A stretch of DNA of 64,000 bases, from the NCBI RefSeq assembly GCF_003254665.1, contig NZ_QHGY01000002.1, forward strand, positions 105,514-169,513. The letters run 5' to 3'. A model generated the notes under the pieces. It saw nothing but the letters and a program-made list of their open reading frames with translations, made no database searches and was not told the origin of the DNA. This DNA comes from Billgrantia lactosivorans. GTDB lineage: Bacteria; Pseudomonadota; Gammaproteobacteria; Pseudomonadales; Halomonadaceae. Within the stretch, counting starts at the first letter, position 1; each line of letters starts with the position of its first letter. This document shows, piece after piece, positions 11,099-21,842 of this stretch. The position numbers and the translations under genes were made by a program.

Positions 11099-11263
11099 AT
11101 GACCGCGTACCGCGCCACCTTCGCCGCCCACGCCCGTCACGCCTATCATGGCTGGGACTATGGCTGGCGATTTAGCGCCGCGCGGTCGGTCCAGTGCGCC
11201 ACCTCCGACCGTGAGATGACCGGTGGCATGACGACACGATGTTTGCCGATCCCACGGAGTTGA
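11099..11263 (+). CDS. Second aromatic-rich leader ORF (candidate leader peptide 2), 54 residues
   Basis: ORF with a strong AGGAGAG ribosome site 7 bases before ATG at 11099. It stops at 11261-11263, 4 bases before the DAHP synthase ATG. Its middle reads GWDYGWRFSA, which resembles QYWYWFSAG of the first leader peptide (both have aromatic codons followed by TTT AGY GCC). Just after these codons two exclusive hairpins are possible: CGGTCGG (11183-11189) with CCGACCG (11205-11211), or GCCACC (11198-11203) with GGTGGC (11222-11227). No U-tract follows, so any control would act on translation of the next gene or by coupling. It may be a duplicated and decayed copy of leader 1; no known protein family is apparent. 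Confidence 0.55.
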   Translation: MTAYRATFAAHARHAYHGWDYGWRFSAARSVQCATSDREMTGGMTTRCLPIPRS

Positions 11264-11267
11264 GACC

Positions 11268-12350
11268 ATGAATGCCCCCGCATCGCTAGCCGAATGCCTG
11301 GACGCGCGCCAAGGCGACCCTGCCATCACCGTCGCCAGCCGGGTCGGGATGACCCTGCCGACGCCCGGCGAACTGCGCCAGCGCCTGCCCGTATCGCCCC
11401 GAGTGGCGCAACGCCTCGCGACCCAGCGCCGCGCCATCCGAAATGTCGTTGCCGGCCGCGACGATCGCCTGCTGGTGGTCGTCGGTCCCTGTTCGATCCA
11501 TGACCCCCTGGCGGCGCTGGAGTATGCCCGGCGCCTGGTCGAGCTGGTGCCGAAGGTGGAGGATCGCCTGCTGCCGGTGATGCGCGTCTACGTCGAGAAG
11601 CCGCGCACCACGGTGGGCTGGAAGGGGCTCGCCTACGATCCCGACCTGGACGGCAGCGGCGACATGGCCCGCGGCCTGCATCTCTCCCGTCACCTGATGC
11701 ACGAAATCGCCGCGCTGGGCCTGCCGGTGGCCACCGAGCTGCTGCAGCCGATGCTGGCCGGCTACCTCGATGACCTGCTGGCCTGGGTCGCCATCGGCGC
11801 CCGCACCACCGAGTCGCAGCTGCATCGCGAACTGGCCAGCGGCCTGGACGCGGCGGTGGGCTTCAAGAACGCCACCAGCGGCGACGTGGGCGTGGCGGTG
11901 GATGCCCTTCGCGCGGCCGCCCAGCCGCACCAGCATTTCGGCCTCGACGACCAGGGGCGCCCCGTGTTGCGCGAGACCGCCGGCAACCCCCACGTCCACG
12001 TGGTGCTGCGCGGAGGCCACCGCGGGCCCAACCACGACAGCGCCTCGGTCCGTGCCGCGCGCGAGGTACTCGAGGGCGCCGGCCTGCCGGCCAGGCTGAT
12101 GGTCGACTGCAGCCACGCCAATGCGTGCCGGGATCACCGCCGCCAGGCCGAGGTGCTGCGCGACGTGGTGGCGCAGCGGGCGGCGGGCGAGACGTCCCTC
12201 ATGGGGTTGATGCTCGAGAGCCACCTCGAGGAGGGCAAGCAGCCCCTGGCGCCGGGTGCGCTGCGCCATGGCGTGTCGGTGACCGACCCCTGCCTGGGCT
12301 GGGAAGCCACCGAGGCGCTGCTGCTGGAGTCGGCCGAGCGGCTACGCTGA
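11268..12350 (+). CDS. 3-deoxy-7-phosphoheptulonate synthase (DAHP synthase), class I
   Basis: Condenses phosphoenolpyruvate with erythrose 4-phosphate, the committed step into the shikimate pathway. It has 360 residues, the normal size of the AroF/G/H group. Conserved parts include LLVVVGPCSIHDP (about residues 65-77), MRVYVEKPRTTVGWKG, GARTTESQLHRELASGL, GFKNATSGD, HVVLRGG and the metal-ligand segment MVDCSHANACRDH. Which aromatic amino acid inhibits it cannot be decided from the sequence, but the leader peptide upstream contains Tyr, Trp and Phe codons. The ATG at 11268 is preceded by CGGAG and follows the second leader ORF by 4 bases. Confidence 0.97.
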   Translation: MNAPASLAECLDARQGDPAITVASRVGMTLPTPGELRQRLPVSPRVAQRLATQRRAIRNVVAGRDDRLLVVVGPCSIHDPLAALEYARRLVELVPKVEDRLLPVMRVYVEKPRTTVGWKGLAYDPDLDGSGDMARGLHLSRHLMHEIAALGLPVATELLQPMLAGYLDDLLAWVAIGARTTESQLHRELASGLDAAVGFKNATSGDVGVAVDALRAAAQPHQHFGLDDQGRPVLRETAGNPHVHVVLRGGHRGPNHDSASVRAAREVLEGAGLPARLMVDCSHANACRDHRRQAEVLRDVVAQRAAGETSLMGLMLESHLEEGKQPLAPGALRHGVSVTDPCLGWEATEALLLESAERLR

Positions 12351-12422
12351 GCGAGGGGGCGACTGTACCTCGGCGCGCGATGTCGGGATAATCCCGCCAT
12401 CGTGCCGCCACAGGAGCCCTGC

Positions 12423-13945
<1,523 letters not shown>

Positions 13946-14172
13946 CTACTCCGGCTGTGGGGCCCCGTCGCGTCAATCGCCATGACGTGTTCCCAGGGCC
14001 CCGGCAAGGGTGACTGCGCAACGGCGCTCGATTGCGTTGGGTCGAGTATATCAGTGCCGCCCCGTGCGGAAAGTCGCGCCTTGTCGCACCCGTCGCGACT
14101 CTCTAAAGTGTGGGCTTCGGGATTCGAGGCAGAGCCTTTCGTTCGAGGCGCCTTCACAACAAGGAGAAGGGC

Positions 14173-14835
14173 ATGAGCAAACAAGTGGCGGTCATCCTGT
14201 CGGGCTGCGGCGTGCAGGATGGCTCGGAGATCTACGAGACCACCCTGACGCTGCTGCGGCTCGATCAGTTGGGCATCGGCCATCGCTGCTTCGCGCCGGA
14301 CATCCTGCAGCACCATGTGGTCGACCACCGCAGCGGCGAGGTGGCCGAGGGCGAACCGCGCAACGTGCTGACCGAGTCGGCCCGCCTGGCGCGGGGCAAC
14401 ATCGCGCCGCTGGAGGAGCTCGAGGCCGACGAATTCGACGCGGTGATCCTGCCCGGCGGCTTCGGCGCGGCCAAGAACCTGTCCAACTTCGCCGAGGCCG
14501 GCAGCGACATGGAGCCACTGCCCGAGCTGGTCGAGGCGCTGGCACCGTTCCACGAGGCGCGCAAGCCCATCGGCCTGATGTGCATCGCGCCGGCGCTGGT
14601 GCCCAAGCTGCTGGGGCCGGGCATCGCCGTGACCATCGGTCACGATCCGGGCGTCTCCGGCGCGATCAGCTCGATGGGCGGCCTGCACCGCAGCTGCGGC
14701 GTCGAGGACATCGTGGTCGATTTCGAGAACCGCGTGGTGACCACGCCGGCCTACATGCTCGCCACCCGCATTGGCGAGGCCGCCACCGGGATCTTCAAGC
14801 TGGTCGAGCGCATCGACGAGCTGATGGATCTGTGA
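14173..14835 (+). CDS. elbB: Isoprenoid biosynthesis glyoxalase ElbB (DJ-1/PfpI superfamily)
   Basis: A 220-residue class-I glutamine-amidotransferase-like protein; E. coli ElbB (217 residues) has weak glyoxalase activity and was linked to isoprenoid synthesis. It starts MSKQVAVILSGCGVQDGSEI after an AAGGAG site, so the longer upstream frame was rejected. VILPGGFGAAKNLSNFA forms the oxyanion region, and GLMCIAPALVPK contains the probable nucleophilic cysteine. TIGHDPGVSGAISSMGG follows. The physiological substrate is not known. It ends at a terminator shared with tatC. Confidence 0.92.
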   Translation: MSKQVAVILSGCGVQDGSEIYETTLTLLRLDQLGIGHRCFAPDILQHHVVDHRSGEVAEGEPRNVLTESARLARGNIAPLEELEADEFDAVILPGGFGAAKNLSNFAEAGSDMEPLPELVEALAPFHEARKPIGLMCIAPALVPKLLGPGIAVTIGHDPGVSGAISSMGGLHRSCGVEDIVVDFENRVVTTPAYMLATRIGEAATGIFKLVERIDELMDL

Positions 14836-14854
14836 CCCATCGCGGCGATGCAAG

Positions 14855-14884
14855 GCGCCCCCGCTTCGCCGGAAGCGGGGGCGC
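14855..14884. terminator. Bidirectional terminator between elbB and tatC
   Basis: A perfect 13-base stem, GCGCCCCCGCTTC (14855-14867... read with its first G at 14855) with GAAGCGGGGGCGC (14872-14884), loop GCCG. It lies between convergent genes, with TTGC after it on plus and TTGC on minus. U-tracts are short on both sides. Confidence 0.6.
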
Positions 14885-14908
14885 TTGCGCTATGGCTCGC
14901 CGACCGGT

Positions 14909-15688
14909 TCAGGCGTCGTCCTGCTCCTCGGCCGACATCGCTGCGTCTTGCCGACGCCGGCGCACCAGGCGGCCGAACAGAATCCCTACCTCGTAGAGCA
15001 GGTACATCGGGATGGCCAGCAGGCTCTGGGAGATCACGTCGGGCGGCGTCAGCAGCATGCCGACCACGAAGCAGCCGAGGATGATGTAGGGCCGCTTCTT
15101 CGTCAGGCTCTCCACCGTGGTGGCGCCGGAGAGGATCAGCAGGAAGGTGGCGATGGGGATCTCGAAGGCCACGCCGAAGGCGAAGAACAGCTTGAGGACG
15201 AAGTTGAGGTACTGGTTGATGTCGGTCATCACCGCCACGTTCTCCGGCCCTGTCTGGGTGAAGAACTGGAACAGCAGCGGGAAGACGACGTAGTAGGCGA
15301 AGGCGGCGCCGGCATAGAACAGCCCCACGCTGGACGCCAGCAGCGGCAGCGCCAGGGCCTTCTCGTTGTCGTACAGCCCGGGGGCGACGAAGGCCCAGGC
15401 CTGGTGCAGCACGTAGGGGATGGCGACGAACACCGCCACCACCAGGGTCAGCTTGAACGGGGCCAGGAACGGCGAGGCCACCTCGGTGGCGATCATCTGC
15501 GAGCCTTCCGGCAGCATGCCCATCAGCGGCTGCGCCACGAAGGTATAGATCTCGTTGGCGAAGGGGTAGAGCCCCAGGAAGATCACGAAGATCGCCACCA
15601 CGGCCCGCAGCAGGCGCGAACGCAGCTCGATCAGGTGCTCGATCAGCGGGGCCTGGCCAAGTTCCTGCTTGTCGTCGGAGTCGCTCAT
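14909..15688 (-). CDS. tatC: Twin-arginine translocase subunit TatC
   Basis: Core inner-membrane receptor of the Tat pathway, which exports folded proteins with twin-arginine signal peptides. It has 259 residues, close to E. coli (258), with six predicted membrane spans. The N-terminus EHLIELRSRLLRAVVA and the first periplasmic loop match the signal-peptide-binding face. PLLFQFFTQTGPENV and FAFGVAFEIPIATFLL are typical. The start overlaps the tatB stop by 4 bases. The C-terminal cytoplasmic tail is charged and slightly long. Confidence 0.97.
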   Translation of the reverse strand: MSDSDDKQELGQAPLIEHLIELRSRLLRAVVAIFVIFLGLYPFANEIYTFVAQPLMGMLPEGSQMIATEVASPFLAPFKLTLVVAVFVAIPYVLHQAWAFVAPGLYDNEKALALPLLASSVGLFYAGAAFAYYVVFPLLFQFFTQTGPENVAVMTDINQYLNFVLKLFFAFGVAFEIPIATFLLILSGATTVESLTKKRPYIILGCFVVGMLLTPPDVISQSLLAIPMYLLYEVGILFGRLVRRRRQDAAMSAEEQDDA

Positions 15689-16113
15689 CGGGAAGCGGCG
15701 TCCTTGTCATCGTCGGAGGGGGTGGGCTCGCTGCCGGCAGTCCGGGCGTCGGCCAGGGCGTCGTCGAGGCGAGCGGAGGCCGGCGGTGGCGCCTCGCCGC
15801 CGCCCTCGGCCGAGGTGGGTCGCTTGGCATCGCCCTGGCCTGGCGTCGGAGCGGGGTCGGCGATGCTCTCCACGTCGCGCTTGGCCTTGCTCAGGCTCTC
15901 GTCGAGCTTGGCCTGCTGCTCCTTGAGCTTCTGGCGCAGCTCCTCCGCCTCGAGCTGCGAGTTGATCTCTCGCTGCATGCTCGACACGGTGCGCTTGATC
16001 TTGCCGACCCACAGCCCCACGGTGCGCGCCGCCTTGGGCAGGCGCTCCGGGCCGAGCACGAGCAGACCCACGATCCCGAGGACCAGGAGTTCGAGGAAGC
16101 CGATATCGAACAT
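15685..16113 (-). CDS. tatB: Sec-independent translocase subunit TatB
   Basis: Partner of TatC in the Tat receptor complex. It has 142 residues, starting MFDIGFLELLVLGIVGLLVLGPERLP: one short membrane helix, the GPERLP hinge and an amphipathic helix, then a coiled-coil-prone charged stretch and a Pro/Ala-rich, unstructured tail. The gene is 6 bases from tatA and overlaps tatC by 4. The hinge GPERLP separates it from TatA. Confidence 0.95.
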   Translation of the reverse strand: MFDIGFLELLVLGIVGLLVLGPERLPKAARTVGLWVGKIKRTVSSMQREINSQLEAEELRQKLKEQQAKLDESLSKAKRDVESIADPAPTPGQGDAKRPTSAEGGGEAPPPASARLDDALADARTAGSEPTPSDDDKDAASR

Positions 16114-16119
16114 GGAGGC

Positions 16120-16389
16120 TTACTTGCGCTCTTCCCGTTCCTCGACGCTGTCCGCCGCCTTCTTTTCCTCGGCGCGAACGTCATACGTGTTGGGCTGCTC
16201 TTCGTGGGTCACCTTGGCCTGCGGCTGGTCGTCCTTGCCCGCCTTGTCTTCCTCGTTGACGGCCTGCTTGAAGCCCTTGACCGCGCCGCCCAGGTCGGAG
16301 CCGACGTTGCGCAGCTTCTTGGTGCCGAAGATCAGGATGATGATGCCGAGTACGATCAGCAGTTGCCAGATACTGATGCCACCTAACAT
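16120..16389 (-). CDS. tatA: Sec-independent translocase subunit TatA
   Basis: Pore-forming subunit of the Tat system. It has 89 residues, starting [28 protein letters not shown]: short membrane helix, FGTKKL hinge and the amphipathic helix [15 protein letters not shown]. The remaining 40 residues are acidic and polar. It is the first gene of tatABC and starts 48 bases after the hisE stop, on the same strand. Confidence 0.96.
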   Translation of the reverse strand: MLGGISIWQLLIVLGIIILIFGTKKLRNVGSDLGGAVKGFKQAVNEEDKAGKDDQPQAKVTHEEQPNTYDVRAEEKKAADSVEEREERK

Positions 16390-16437
16390 GAAGGGTTACC
16401 TCTGAGTCGGGTTTCCGGCGAATCCGGAAGACAATGT

Positions 16438-16773
16438 TCACTTTGACCTTGCGGCCTTCTCTTCGTGCCCGGAAATTCCGAAACGACGGGCCAGCTCGTC
16501 AAGCACGTCCCGGTGGTCGAGACCGAGATGCGACAGCATCACCAGGCTATGAAACCACAGGTCGGCGGTTTCGGCGACAAGTGCCTTGCGTTCGGCGTCG
16601 CCACCGGTCTCGGCGTCCTTGGCCGCCAGCAGGGTCTCCGTGGCTTCCTCGCCGACCTTCTCGAGTATCTTGTTCAGCCCCTTGTCGTGCAAGGCGGCTA
16701 CGTAGGATTCGTCGGGATCGGCGCTGCGTCGTTGGCTCACAACGTCGAAGAGTTCATCGAGAATATCACGCAT
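16438..16773 (-). CDS. hisE: Phosphoribosyl-ATP pyrophosphatase
   Basis: Hydrolyses phosphoribosyl-ATP to phosphoribosyl-AMP, the second step of histidine synthesis. The 111-residue protein is the monofunctional HisE form. It has MazG-like all-alpha motifs, including [14 protein letters not shown] and [16 protein letters not shown], which bind Mg and the diphosphate. It begins 30 bases after ubiB. In Pseudomonas hisI, the next enzyme, stands between ubiB and hisE; here there is no room for it. Confidence 0.94.
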   Translation of the reverse strand: MRDILDELFDVVSQRRSADPDESYVAALHDKGLNKILEKVGEEATETLLAAKDAETGGDAERKALVAETADLWFHSLVMLSHLGLDHRDVLDELARRFGISGHEEKAARSK

Positions 16774-16803
16774 GCGGGCGGCTCCGATTGCGATAGGTCA
16801 AGA

Positions 16804-18429
16804 TCATTGCCAGGCCAGCAGCGCCAGGCCCAGCCCGGCCATCAGCAGCAGCGGCCAGGGTTGGTTGGCGCTCCATTCGGCCAGCGGCTGCCAGGCCAGC
16901 GCCAGGCCGGCGAGCAGCAGGCCCAGGCGCAGCCGGCGCCAGCTGCGCCGCTTCTCGCGCAGCTGGTGCTGGATGTCACCCAGGGCCTGGGCCTGGCGGC
17001 GACGCTGGCGATGCTCGTGCTCGATGCGGCTGAGCGCCTGGTGGGCCACCGAGGGCAGCTCGGGCAGCTGGCGCGACAGCTCCGGCGCCTGGCGCTTGAG
17101 CGATTCCCACAGCCCTACCGCCCCGGCGCGCTCGTGCATCCAGCGCTCCAGGTAGGGCTTGGCGGTGCTCCACAGGTCGAGGTCGGGATAGAGCTGGCGC
17201 CCCAGGCCCTCGATGTTGAGCAGGGTCTTCTGCAGCAGCACCAGTTGCGGCTGTACCTCCATGTTGAAGCGGCGTGCGGTCTGGAACAGCCCGAGCAGCA
17301 CCTGGCCGAAGGAGATGTCCTTGAGCGGCTTCTCCAGGATCGGCTCGCACACCGTGCGGATGGCGGCGGCGAATTCGTTGGCGCGGGTGTCCTCGCCGAC
17401 CCAGCCCGACTCGATGTGCAGCGCGGCGACCTCGTAGTAATCCTGGTGGAAGAAGGCGAGCAGGTTGCGCGCCAGGTAGTCCTGGTCCTCGCGGGTGAGG
17501 CTGCCGACGATGCCGCAGTCGATGGCGATGTACTGGGGATCGTGGGGGTGCTCGCGGGAAACGAAGATGTTGCCCGGGTGCATGTCGGCATGGAAGAAGT
17601 TGTCGCGGAACACCTGGGTGAAGAAGATCTCCACGCCGCGCTCGGCGAGCCGCTTGAGATCGGTGCCCTGGGCGCGCAGCGCGGCGATGTCGGCCACCGG
17701 GATGCCGTGGATGCGCTCCTGCACCATGACCCGGCGGCGGGTATGCGACCAGTGGACGGTGGGTACGTGGAGCAGCGGCGAATCCTTGAAGTTGCGCTTG
17801 AGCTGCGAGGTGTTGGCCGCCTCCTTGTGCAGGTCGAGCTCGTCGAACAGGGTGGCCTCGTAGTCGCGTACCACTTCCACCGGGCGCAGGCGGCGTGCCT
17901 CGGGAATCAGGCTCAGCAGACCGGCCACGCGGTACATCAGGGCCATGTCCTGGCGCATCACGCGGTCGATGGCGGGGCGGATGATCTTGACCACCACGTC
18001 CTCGCCGCTGTGCAGGCGGGCGGCGTGCACCTGGGCGATCGAGGCCGAGGCGAGCGGCTCGGCCTCGAAGTGGGCAAAGGCGAGGTCGAGGGGCATGCGC
18101 AGCTCGGTCTCGACCAGCGCCCTGGCGTCTTCGCCGGGGAAGGGGGGGACCTGGTCCTGCAGGCGGCGCAGCTCGTCGGCGATCTCCTCGGGCAGCAGGT
18201 CGCGGCGGGTCGAGAGCAGCTGGCCGAACTTGACGAAGATCGGGCCCAGCGACTCGAGCGCCAGGCGCAGGCGCGCGCCGCCCGTGCGCCGGCCAACCGG
18301 CACCAGGCGCAGCGGCGAGAGCAGGAACGCCAGGCGCAGCCACCACGGCAGGCGCTTTAGCGGCAGCAGGGTATCGAGGCGGTAGCGGGTGATCACCCAG
18401 ATGATGCGCAGCAGGCGGAGCCCCATCAT
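16804..18429 (-). CDS. ubiB: Ubiquinone biosynthesis atypical kinase/ATPase UbiB
   Basis: ADCK/ABC1-family protein needed for ubiquinone synthesis; probably an ATPase that helps membrane-bound intermediates or the Ubi complex. It has 541 residues. The signature [21 protein letters not shown] (KxGQ motif) is near residues 66-86. ASIAQVHAA replaces the glycine-rich loop in the UbiB manner. [12 protein letters not shown] is the catalytic loop and [10 protein letters not shown] the metal-binding DFG-like part. Two membrane segments close the C-terminus. The start overlaps the ubiJ stop by 4 bases; a second Met directly follows. Confidence 0.97.
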   Translation of the reverse strand: MMGLRLLRIIWVITRYRLDTLLPLKRLPWWLRLAFLLSPLRLVPVGRRTGGARLRLALESLGPIFVKFGQLLSTRRDLLPEEIADELRRLQDQVPPFPGEDARALVETELRMPLDLAFAHFEAEPLASASIAQVHAARLHSGEDVVVKIIRPAIDRVMRQDMALMYRVAGLLSLIPEARRLRPVEVVRDYEATLFDELDLHKEAANTSQLKRNFKDSPLLHVPTVHWSHTRRRVMVQERIHGIPVADIAALRAQGTDLKRLAERGVEIFFTQVFRDNFFHADMHPGNIFVSREHPHDPQYIAIDCGIVGSLTREDQDYLARNLLAFFHQDYYEVAALHIESGWVGEDTRANEFAAAIRTVCEPILEKPLKDISFGQVLLGLFQTARRFNMEVQPQLVLLQKTLLNIEGLGRQLYPDLDLWSTAKPYLERWMHERAGAVGLWESLKRQAPELSRQLPELPSVAHQALSRIEHEHRQRRRQAQALGDIQHQLREKRRSWRRLRLGLLLAGLALAWQPLAEWSANQPWPLLLMAGLGLALLAWQ

Positions 18430-19064
18430 GGCGTGGCCTCGTGTTCCAGTCGACGGCGCAGCCGGGCCAGGCGGGCGTCGAGGCGGTCGGCGGCCACTTC
18501 CAGTTCGGTGAGGTGGTCGCGCAGGGCCTCGAACTGGTGCCGTCCGGGCAGCAGGCGCGCCTCCTCGAACACGTACTCGGCGATGTCGGCGCGCAGCTCC
18601 TGCTGGGCGCGCAGTCCCCAGCGGACCATGCGCCTGAGCCCTTCGGCCAGGCTGTGGGCGGGCACCTCGCCGAGCCAGCGGGCGAGCTCCGCCTCCCAGT
18701 CGATGTCGAGGTCGAAGAACAGCTCGCGGACCTCCTCGAGCAGGTGGACCCGACCGCGAACCGCCAGGCGGCCGCGAAACATCAGCCGCTCCATCGGCTC
18801 GCCGCCGAGCAGCTCGACGAGGGCCTCGGTGTCGAGCTCGACCACGGCGTCGGCGGCGTTTTCGTCGGGTTCGTCCTGGCGCATCAGGTCGACCCCGTGG
18901 GCATGGAAGCTCAGCAGCAGCGTCAGGGTGGGGGGTTCCAGGCGCAGCAGCAAGCGGCTGCCGGCCAGCCGCGCCAGGCGCGAAGGGGCGGCCAGGTCGC
19001 GGGCGAGCAGGGCGTTGAGGGTGCGCTCGATGCCTGCCAGCAGCAGGGGCGGGGTCAGCGTCAT
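18426..19064 (-). CDS. ubiJ: Ubiquinone biosynthesis accessory factor UbiJ (SCP2 domain)
   Basis: Lipid-binding accessory protein of aerobic ubiquinone synthesis, thought to present polyprenyl intermediates to the soluble Ubi enzymes. It has 212 residues (E. coli 201). The N-terminal half is an SCP2 sterol-carrier-like domain, with [13 protein letters not shown] and FRGRLAVRG. The C-terminal half is helical and ends in a coiled coil ([30 protein letters not shown] region). It is 7 bases after ubiE and overlaps ubiB, giving the conserved ubiE-ubiJ-ubiB operon. Confidence 0.92.
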   Translation of the reverse strand: MTLTPPLLLAGIERTLNALLARDLAAPSRLARLAGSRLLLRLEPPTLTLLLSFHAHGVDLMRQDEPDENAADAVVELDTEALVELLGGEPMERLMFRGRLAVRGRVHLLEEVRELFFDLDIDWEAELARWLGEVPAHSLAEGLRRMVRWGLRAQQELRADIAEYVFEEARLLPGRHQFEALRDHLTELEVAADRLDARLARLRRRLEHEATP

Positions 19065-19071
19065 CGGGACC

Positions 19072-19839
19072 TCAGAGCTTGATGCCGCGATGCAGGGCGA
19101 CGATGCCCCCGGTCAGGTTGGTGTACTCGACCCGCTCCAGCCCCGCCGCCTCCATCATCGCCTTGAGCGTCTCCTGGTCGGGATGCATGCGGATCGATTC
19201 GGCCAGGTAGCGGTAGCTGTCGGCATCGCCCGCCACCATCTGGCCCATCCTGGGCAGCAGGCGGAAGGAGTACTCGTCGTAGGCGCGGGTCAGCACGGGG
19301 TTGTTGGGCTTGGAGAACTCCAGCACCAGCAGCCGGCCGCCTGGCTTGAGCACGCGGGCCATGGAGCGCAGCGCGGCGTCCTTGTCGGTGACGTTGCGCA
19401 GGCCGAAGGCGATGGTGATGCAGTCGAAGCTGTTGGCCGGGAACGGCAGGCACTCGGCGTTGGCCTGCACGTACTCGACGTTGCCGCCGACACCGTTGTC
19501 GAGCAGCTTGTCGCGGCCGACCCGCAGCATCGAGGCGTTGATGTCGGCCAGGACCACGCGACCGCGGGGGCCGACCATGCGTGAGAACTTGAGCGTCAGG
19601 TCGCCGGTGCCGCCGGCGATGTCGAGTACGCTATGGCCGGGGCGCACGCCGCTGCGCTCGATGGTGAGGCGTTTCCACAGCCGGTGGATGCCGAACGACA
19701 TCAGGTCGTTCATGACGTCGTAGCGCGCCGCCACGGAGTGGAAGACGTCGGCCACGCGAGAGGCCTTTTCCTCGACCGGCACTTCCTGGTAGCCGAAATG
19801 CGTGGTGCGCTGGTCCCCGGGGGTGGAGTGAGGGCTCAT
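19072..19839 (-). CDS. ubiE: Bifunctional ubiquinone/menaquinone methyltransferase UbiE
   Basis: SAM-dependent C-methyltransferase that methylates the benzoquinol ring in ubiquinone synthesis (and demethylmenaquinone where present). From ATG 19839 it has 255 residues (E. coli 251). [17 protein letters not shown] is the family signature, [15 protein letters not shown] is SAM motif I, and [17 protein letters not shown] and [12 protein letters not shown] follow. A GGGAG site precedes the ATG. An open frame continues upstream through the heptanucleotide repeat but codes nothing conserved there. Confidence 0.97.
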   Translation of the reverse strand: MSPHSTPGDQRTTHFGYQEVPVEEKASRVADVFHSVAARYDVMNDLMSFGIHRLWKRLTIERSGVRPGHSVLDIAGGTGDLTLKFSRMVGPRGRVVLADINASMLRVGRDKLLDNGVGGNVEYVQANAECLPFPANSFDCITIAFGLRNVTDKDAALRSMARVLKPGGRLLVLEFSKPNNPVLTRAYDEYSFRLLPRMGQMVAGDADSYRYLAESIRMHPDQETLKAMMEAAGLERVEYTNLTGGIVALHRGIKL

Positions 19840-19898
19840 GCGTGAAGGGCTCCCGAATCGCTGCGGAAAGGTGAGGGCAGGGCCTCTTGGTGCGCCAC

Positions 19899-19904
19899 AT
19901 TGTA
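19899..19904 (-). promoter_or_regulatory. Probable -10 box of the ubiEJB operon
   Basis: On the minus strand TACAAT lies about 60 bases before the ubiE start. An AAGACA hexamer 18 bases upstream could serve as the -35 box. Confidence 0.4.
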
Positions 19905-19988
19905 GCCTTCCCCCGGCGCGCTTGTCTTTGACCTGCTGGCCGCCTGTCGGACTTGAGCGCTCGTCGCGAGAACTTCGGCGTGCGACGG

Positions 19989-20372
19989 CTATAGCTGCTT
20001 GATCTCGATGCCCAGCGGTTCCCGGCTGGCGCCGGCCTTCTCCAGGCGCGCGATATAGTCGGCCCAGTATGCCTCGCGGTGCTCGATCAGCTCGTGAAGG
20101 TAGTCCCAGCTGTAGAGGCCGCTGTCGTGGCCGTCGTCGAAGGCGAGCTTGACGGCGTAGCGGCCCACCGGCTCGATGTTCTTGAGGCCGACGTGCTTCT
20201 TGCCCACCTGCAGCACGGCCTGGCTGGGATGATGGCCGCGCACCTCGGCGGAGGGCGAGTAGACCCGCAGGTACTCGACCGGCAGGCGGTGGCTCTCGCC
20301 ACCGGCGTAGGTGAGCTCCAGCTCGCGGGCCTTCTTGTGGTAGTGGATCTTGCTGGGGATGGGGGCGGTCAT
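19989..20372 (-). CDS. DUF971 protein (gamma-butyrobetaine hydroxylase-like N-terminal domain)
   Basis: A 127-residue single-domain protein matching the GBBH-like N-terminal (DUF971) fold. Typical elements are [49 protein letters not shown] and [16 protein letters not shown]. The domain is found alone in many proteobacteria and next to Fe-S assembly or hslUV genes; its biochemical role is not established. It lies downstream of hslU on the same strand, and the spacer carries the 13-copy repeat. In Pseudomonas it also follows hslVU. Confidence 0.88.
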   Translation of the reverse strand: MTAPIPSKIHYHKKARELELTYAGGESHRLPVEYLRVYSPSAEVRGHHPSQAVLQVGKKHVGLKNIEPVGRYAVKLAFDDGHDSGLYSWDYLHELIEHREAYWADYIARLEKAGASREPLGIEIKQL

Positions 20373-20385
20373 GACAGACTCCTGA

Positions 20386-20476
20386 CTTCGAGCTTCGAGC
20401 TTCGAGCTTCGAGCTTCGAGCTTCGAGCTTCGAGCTTCGAGCTTCGAGCTTCGAGCTTCGAGCTTCGAGCTTCGAG
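20386..20476. repeat. Perfect heptanucleotide tandem repeat, 13 copies of CTTCGAG
   Basis: Bases 20386-20476 are 13 uninterrupted, identical copies of a 7-base unit. The array fills most of the 136-base gap between hslU and the DUF971 gene, and both genes are read on the minus strand across it. Seven-base units shift the frame every copy, and in one minus-strand frame they would read (KLEARSS)n. Such phantom peptides appear as false ORFs. Perfect copies suggest recent slipped-strand expansion. Confidence 0.97.
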
Positions 20477-20508
20477 CGGCTCGTGGCCCGAAGCCCGTAG
20501 CACATGGC

Positions 20509-21831
20509 TTACAGAATATACCGCGACAGGTCCTCGTCCATGGCCAGCTCGCCGAGCTGTGAGTCGACGTAGGCGGCGTCGATCGACAAGGGGCTGCCGA
20601 AGTCGGCGCCCTTGAACGAGGCGTCTTCCAGCAGCCGCTCCATCACCGTGTGCAGGCGCCGCGCACCGATGTTCTCGGTGCCCTCGTTGACCTTCCAGGC
20701 AATCTCGGCGATGCGCTCGATGCCGTCCTCGGTGAACTCGACTTCGAGCCCCTCGGTGGCCAGCAGCGCCTTGTACTGCTTGGTCAGGGCGGCGGAGGGC
20801 TCGGTGAGGATGCGCTTGAAGTCCTCCGGCGTCAGCGCCTCGAGCTCGACACGGATCGGCAGTCGCCCCTGCAGTTCGGGGATCAGGTCGGAGGGGCGCG
20901 ACAGGTGGAAGGCGCCGGAGGCGATGAACAGGATGTGGTCGGTCTTGACCATGCCGTACTTGGTGGACACCGTGGAGCCCTCGATCAGCGGCAGCAGGTC
21001 GCGCTGCACCCCCTCGCGGGAGACCTCGCCGCCGCTCGACTGGCCGCTGCCCTTGGCCACCTTGTCGATCTCGTCGAGGAAGACGATGCCGTTCTGCTCC
21101 ACGGCGTCGATGGCGCGGTGCTTGATCTCCTCCTCGTTGACCAGCTTGGCGGCCTCCTCGTCGCGCAGCAGGGCGAAGGCGTCCTTGACCTTGACCCGGC
21201 GGGTCTCGGTCTTGTGGCGGCCCATGTTGGAGAACAGGCTCTGCAGCTGGCTGGTCATCTCCTCCATGCCCGGCGGGGTCATGATGTCGATGCCCGGCCC
21301 CTGGGGGGTGATCTCGATGTCGATCTCCTTGTCGTCGAGGTCGCCCTCGCGCAGCTTCTTGCGGAAGATCTGGCGCGTCGAGCTGTCGCTGCGGGGGCTG
21401 TCCTCCTGGCCGCGGGGTGGCGGCAGCAGGGCGTCGAGGATGCGGTCCTCGGCGGCGTCCTCGGCGCGGTGGCGGACCTCGTCCTTGGCCTGCTCGCGCA
21501 CCAGCTTGATGGCGGCCTCGGTGAGGTCGCGGATGATCGACTCGACGTCGCGGCCGACGTAGCCCACCTCGGTGAACTTGGTCGCCTCGACCTTGATGAA
21601 GGGGGCGCGGGCGAGCTTGGCCAGGCGCCGGGCGATCTCGGTCTTGCCCACCCCGGTGGGGCCGATCATGAGGATATTCTTGGGCGTCACCTCGGGGCGC
21701 AGGTCGTCGTCGAGCTGCATGCGCCGCCAGCGGTTGCGCAGGGCGATGGCGACGGCGCGCTTGGCATCCTGCTGGCCGACGATGTACTGATCCAGGGCAT
21801 GGACGATCTCGCGGGGGGTCATGTGGGACAT
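20509..21831 (-). CDS. hslU: ATP-dependent protease ATPase subunit HslU
   Basis: AAA+ unfoldase of the HslUV (ClpYQ) protease; it unfolds substrates and feeds them to HslV. It has 440 residues (E. coli 443). It starts [20 protein letters not shown]. Walker A is [17 protein letters not shown], with the pore motif [11 protein letters not shown]. The I domain covers about residues 110-240, Walker B is [11 protein letters not shown], and the C-terminal docking tail ends SRYIL, which inserts into HslV. It starts 11 bases after hslV. Confidence 0.98.
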   Translation of the reverse strand: MSHMTPREIVHALDQYIVGQQDAKRAVAIALRNRWRRMQLDDDLRPEVTPKNILMIGPTGVGKTEIARRLAKLARAPFIKVEATKFTEVGYVGRDVESIIRDLTEAAIKLVREQAKDEVRHRAEDAAEDRILDALLPPPRGQEDSPRSDSSTRQIFRKKLREGDLDDKEIDIEITPQGPGIDIMTPPGMEEMTSQLQSLFSNMGRHKTETRRVKVKDAFALLRDEEAAKLVNEEEIKHRAIDAVEQNGIVFLDEIDKVAKGSGQSSGGEVSREGVQRDLLPLIEGSTVSTKYGMVKTDHILFIASGAFHLSRPSDLIPELQGRLPIRVELEALTPEDFKRILTEPSAALTKQYKALLATEGLEVEFTEDGIERIAEIAWKVNEGTENIGARRLHTVMERLLEDASFKGADFGSPLSIDAAYVDSQLGELAMDEDLSRYIL

Positions 21832-21842
21832 GGTGGCGGCCT

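Noticed and set aside
20386..20505. Repetitive (KLEARSS)n peptide extending ubiE upstream
   Set aside because: Pure translation of the heptanucleotide array; UbiE homologues start at 19839.
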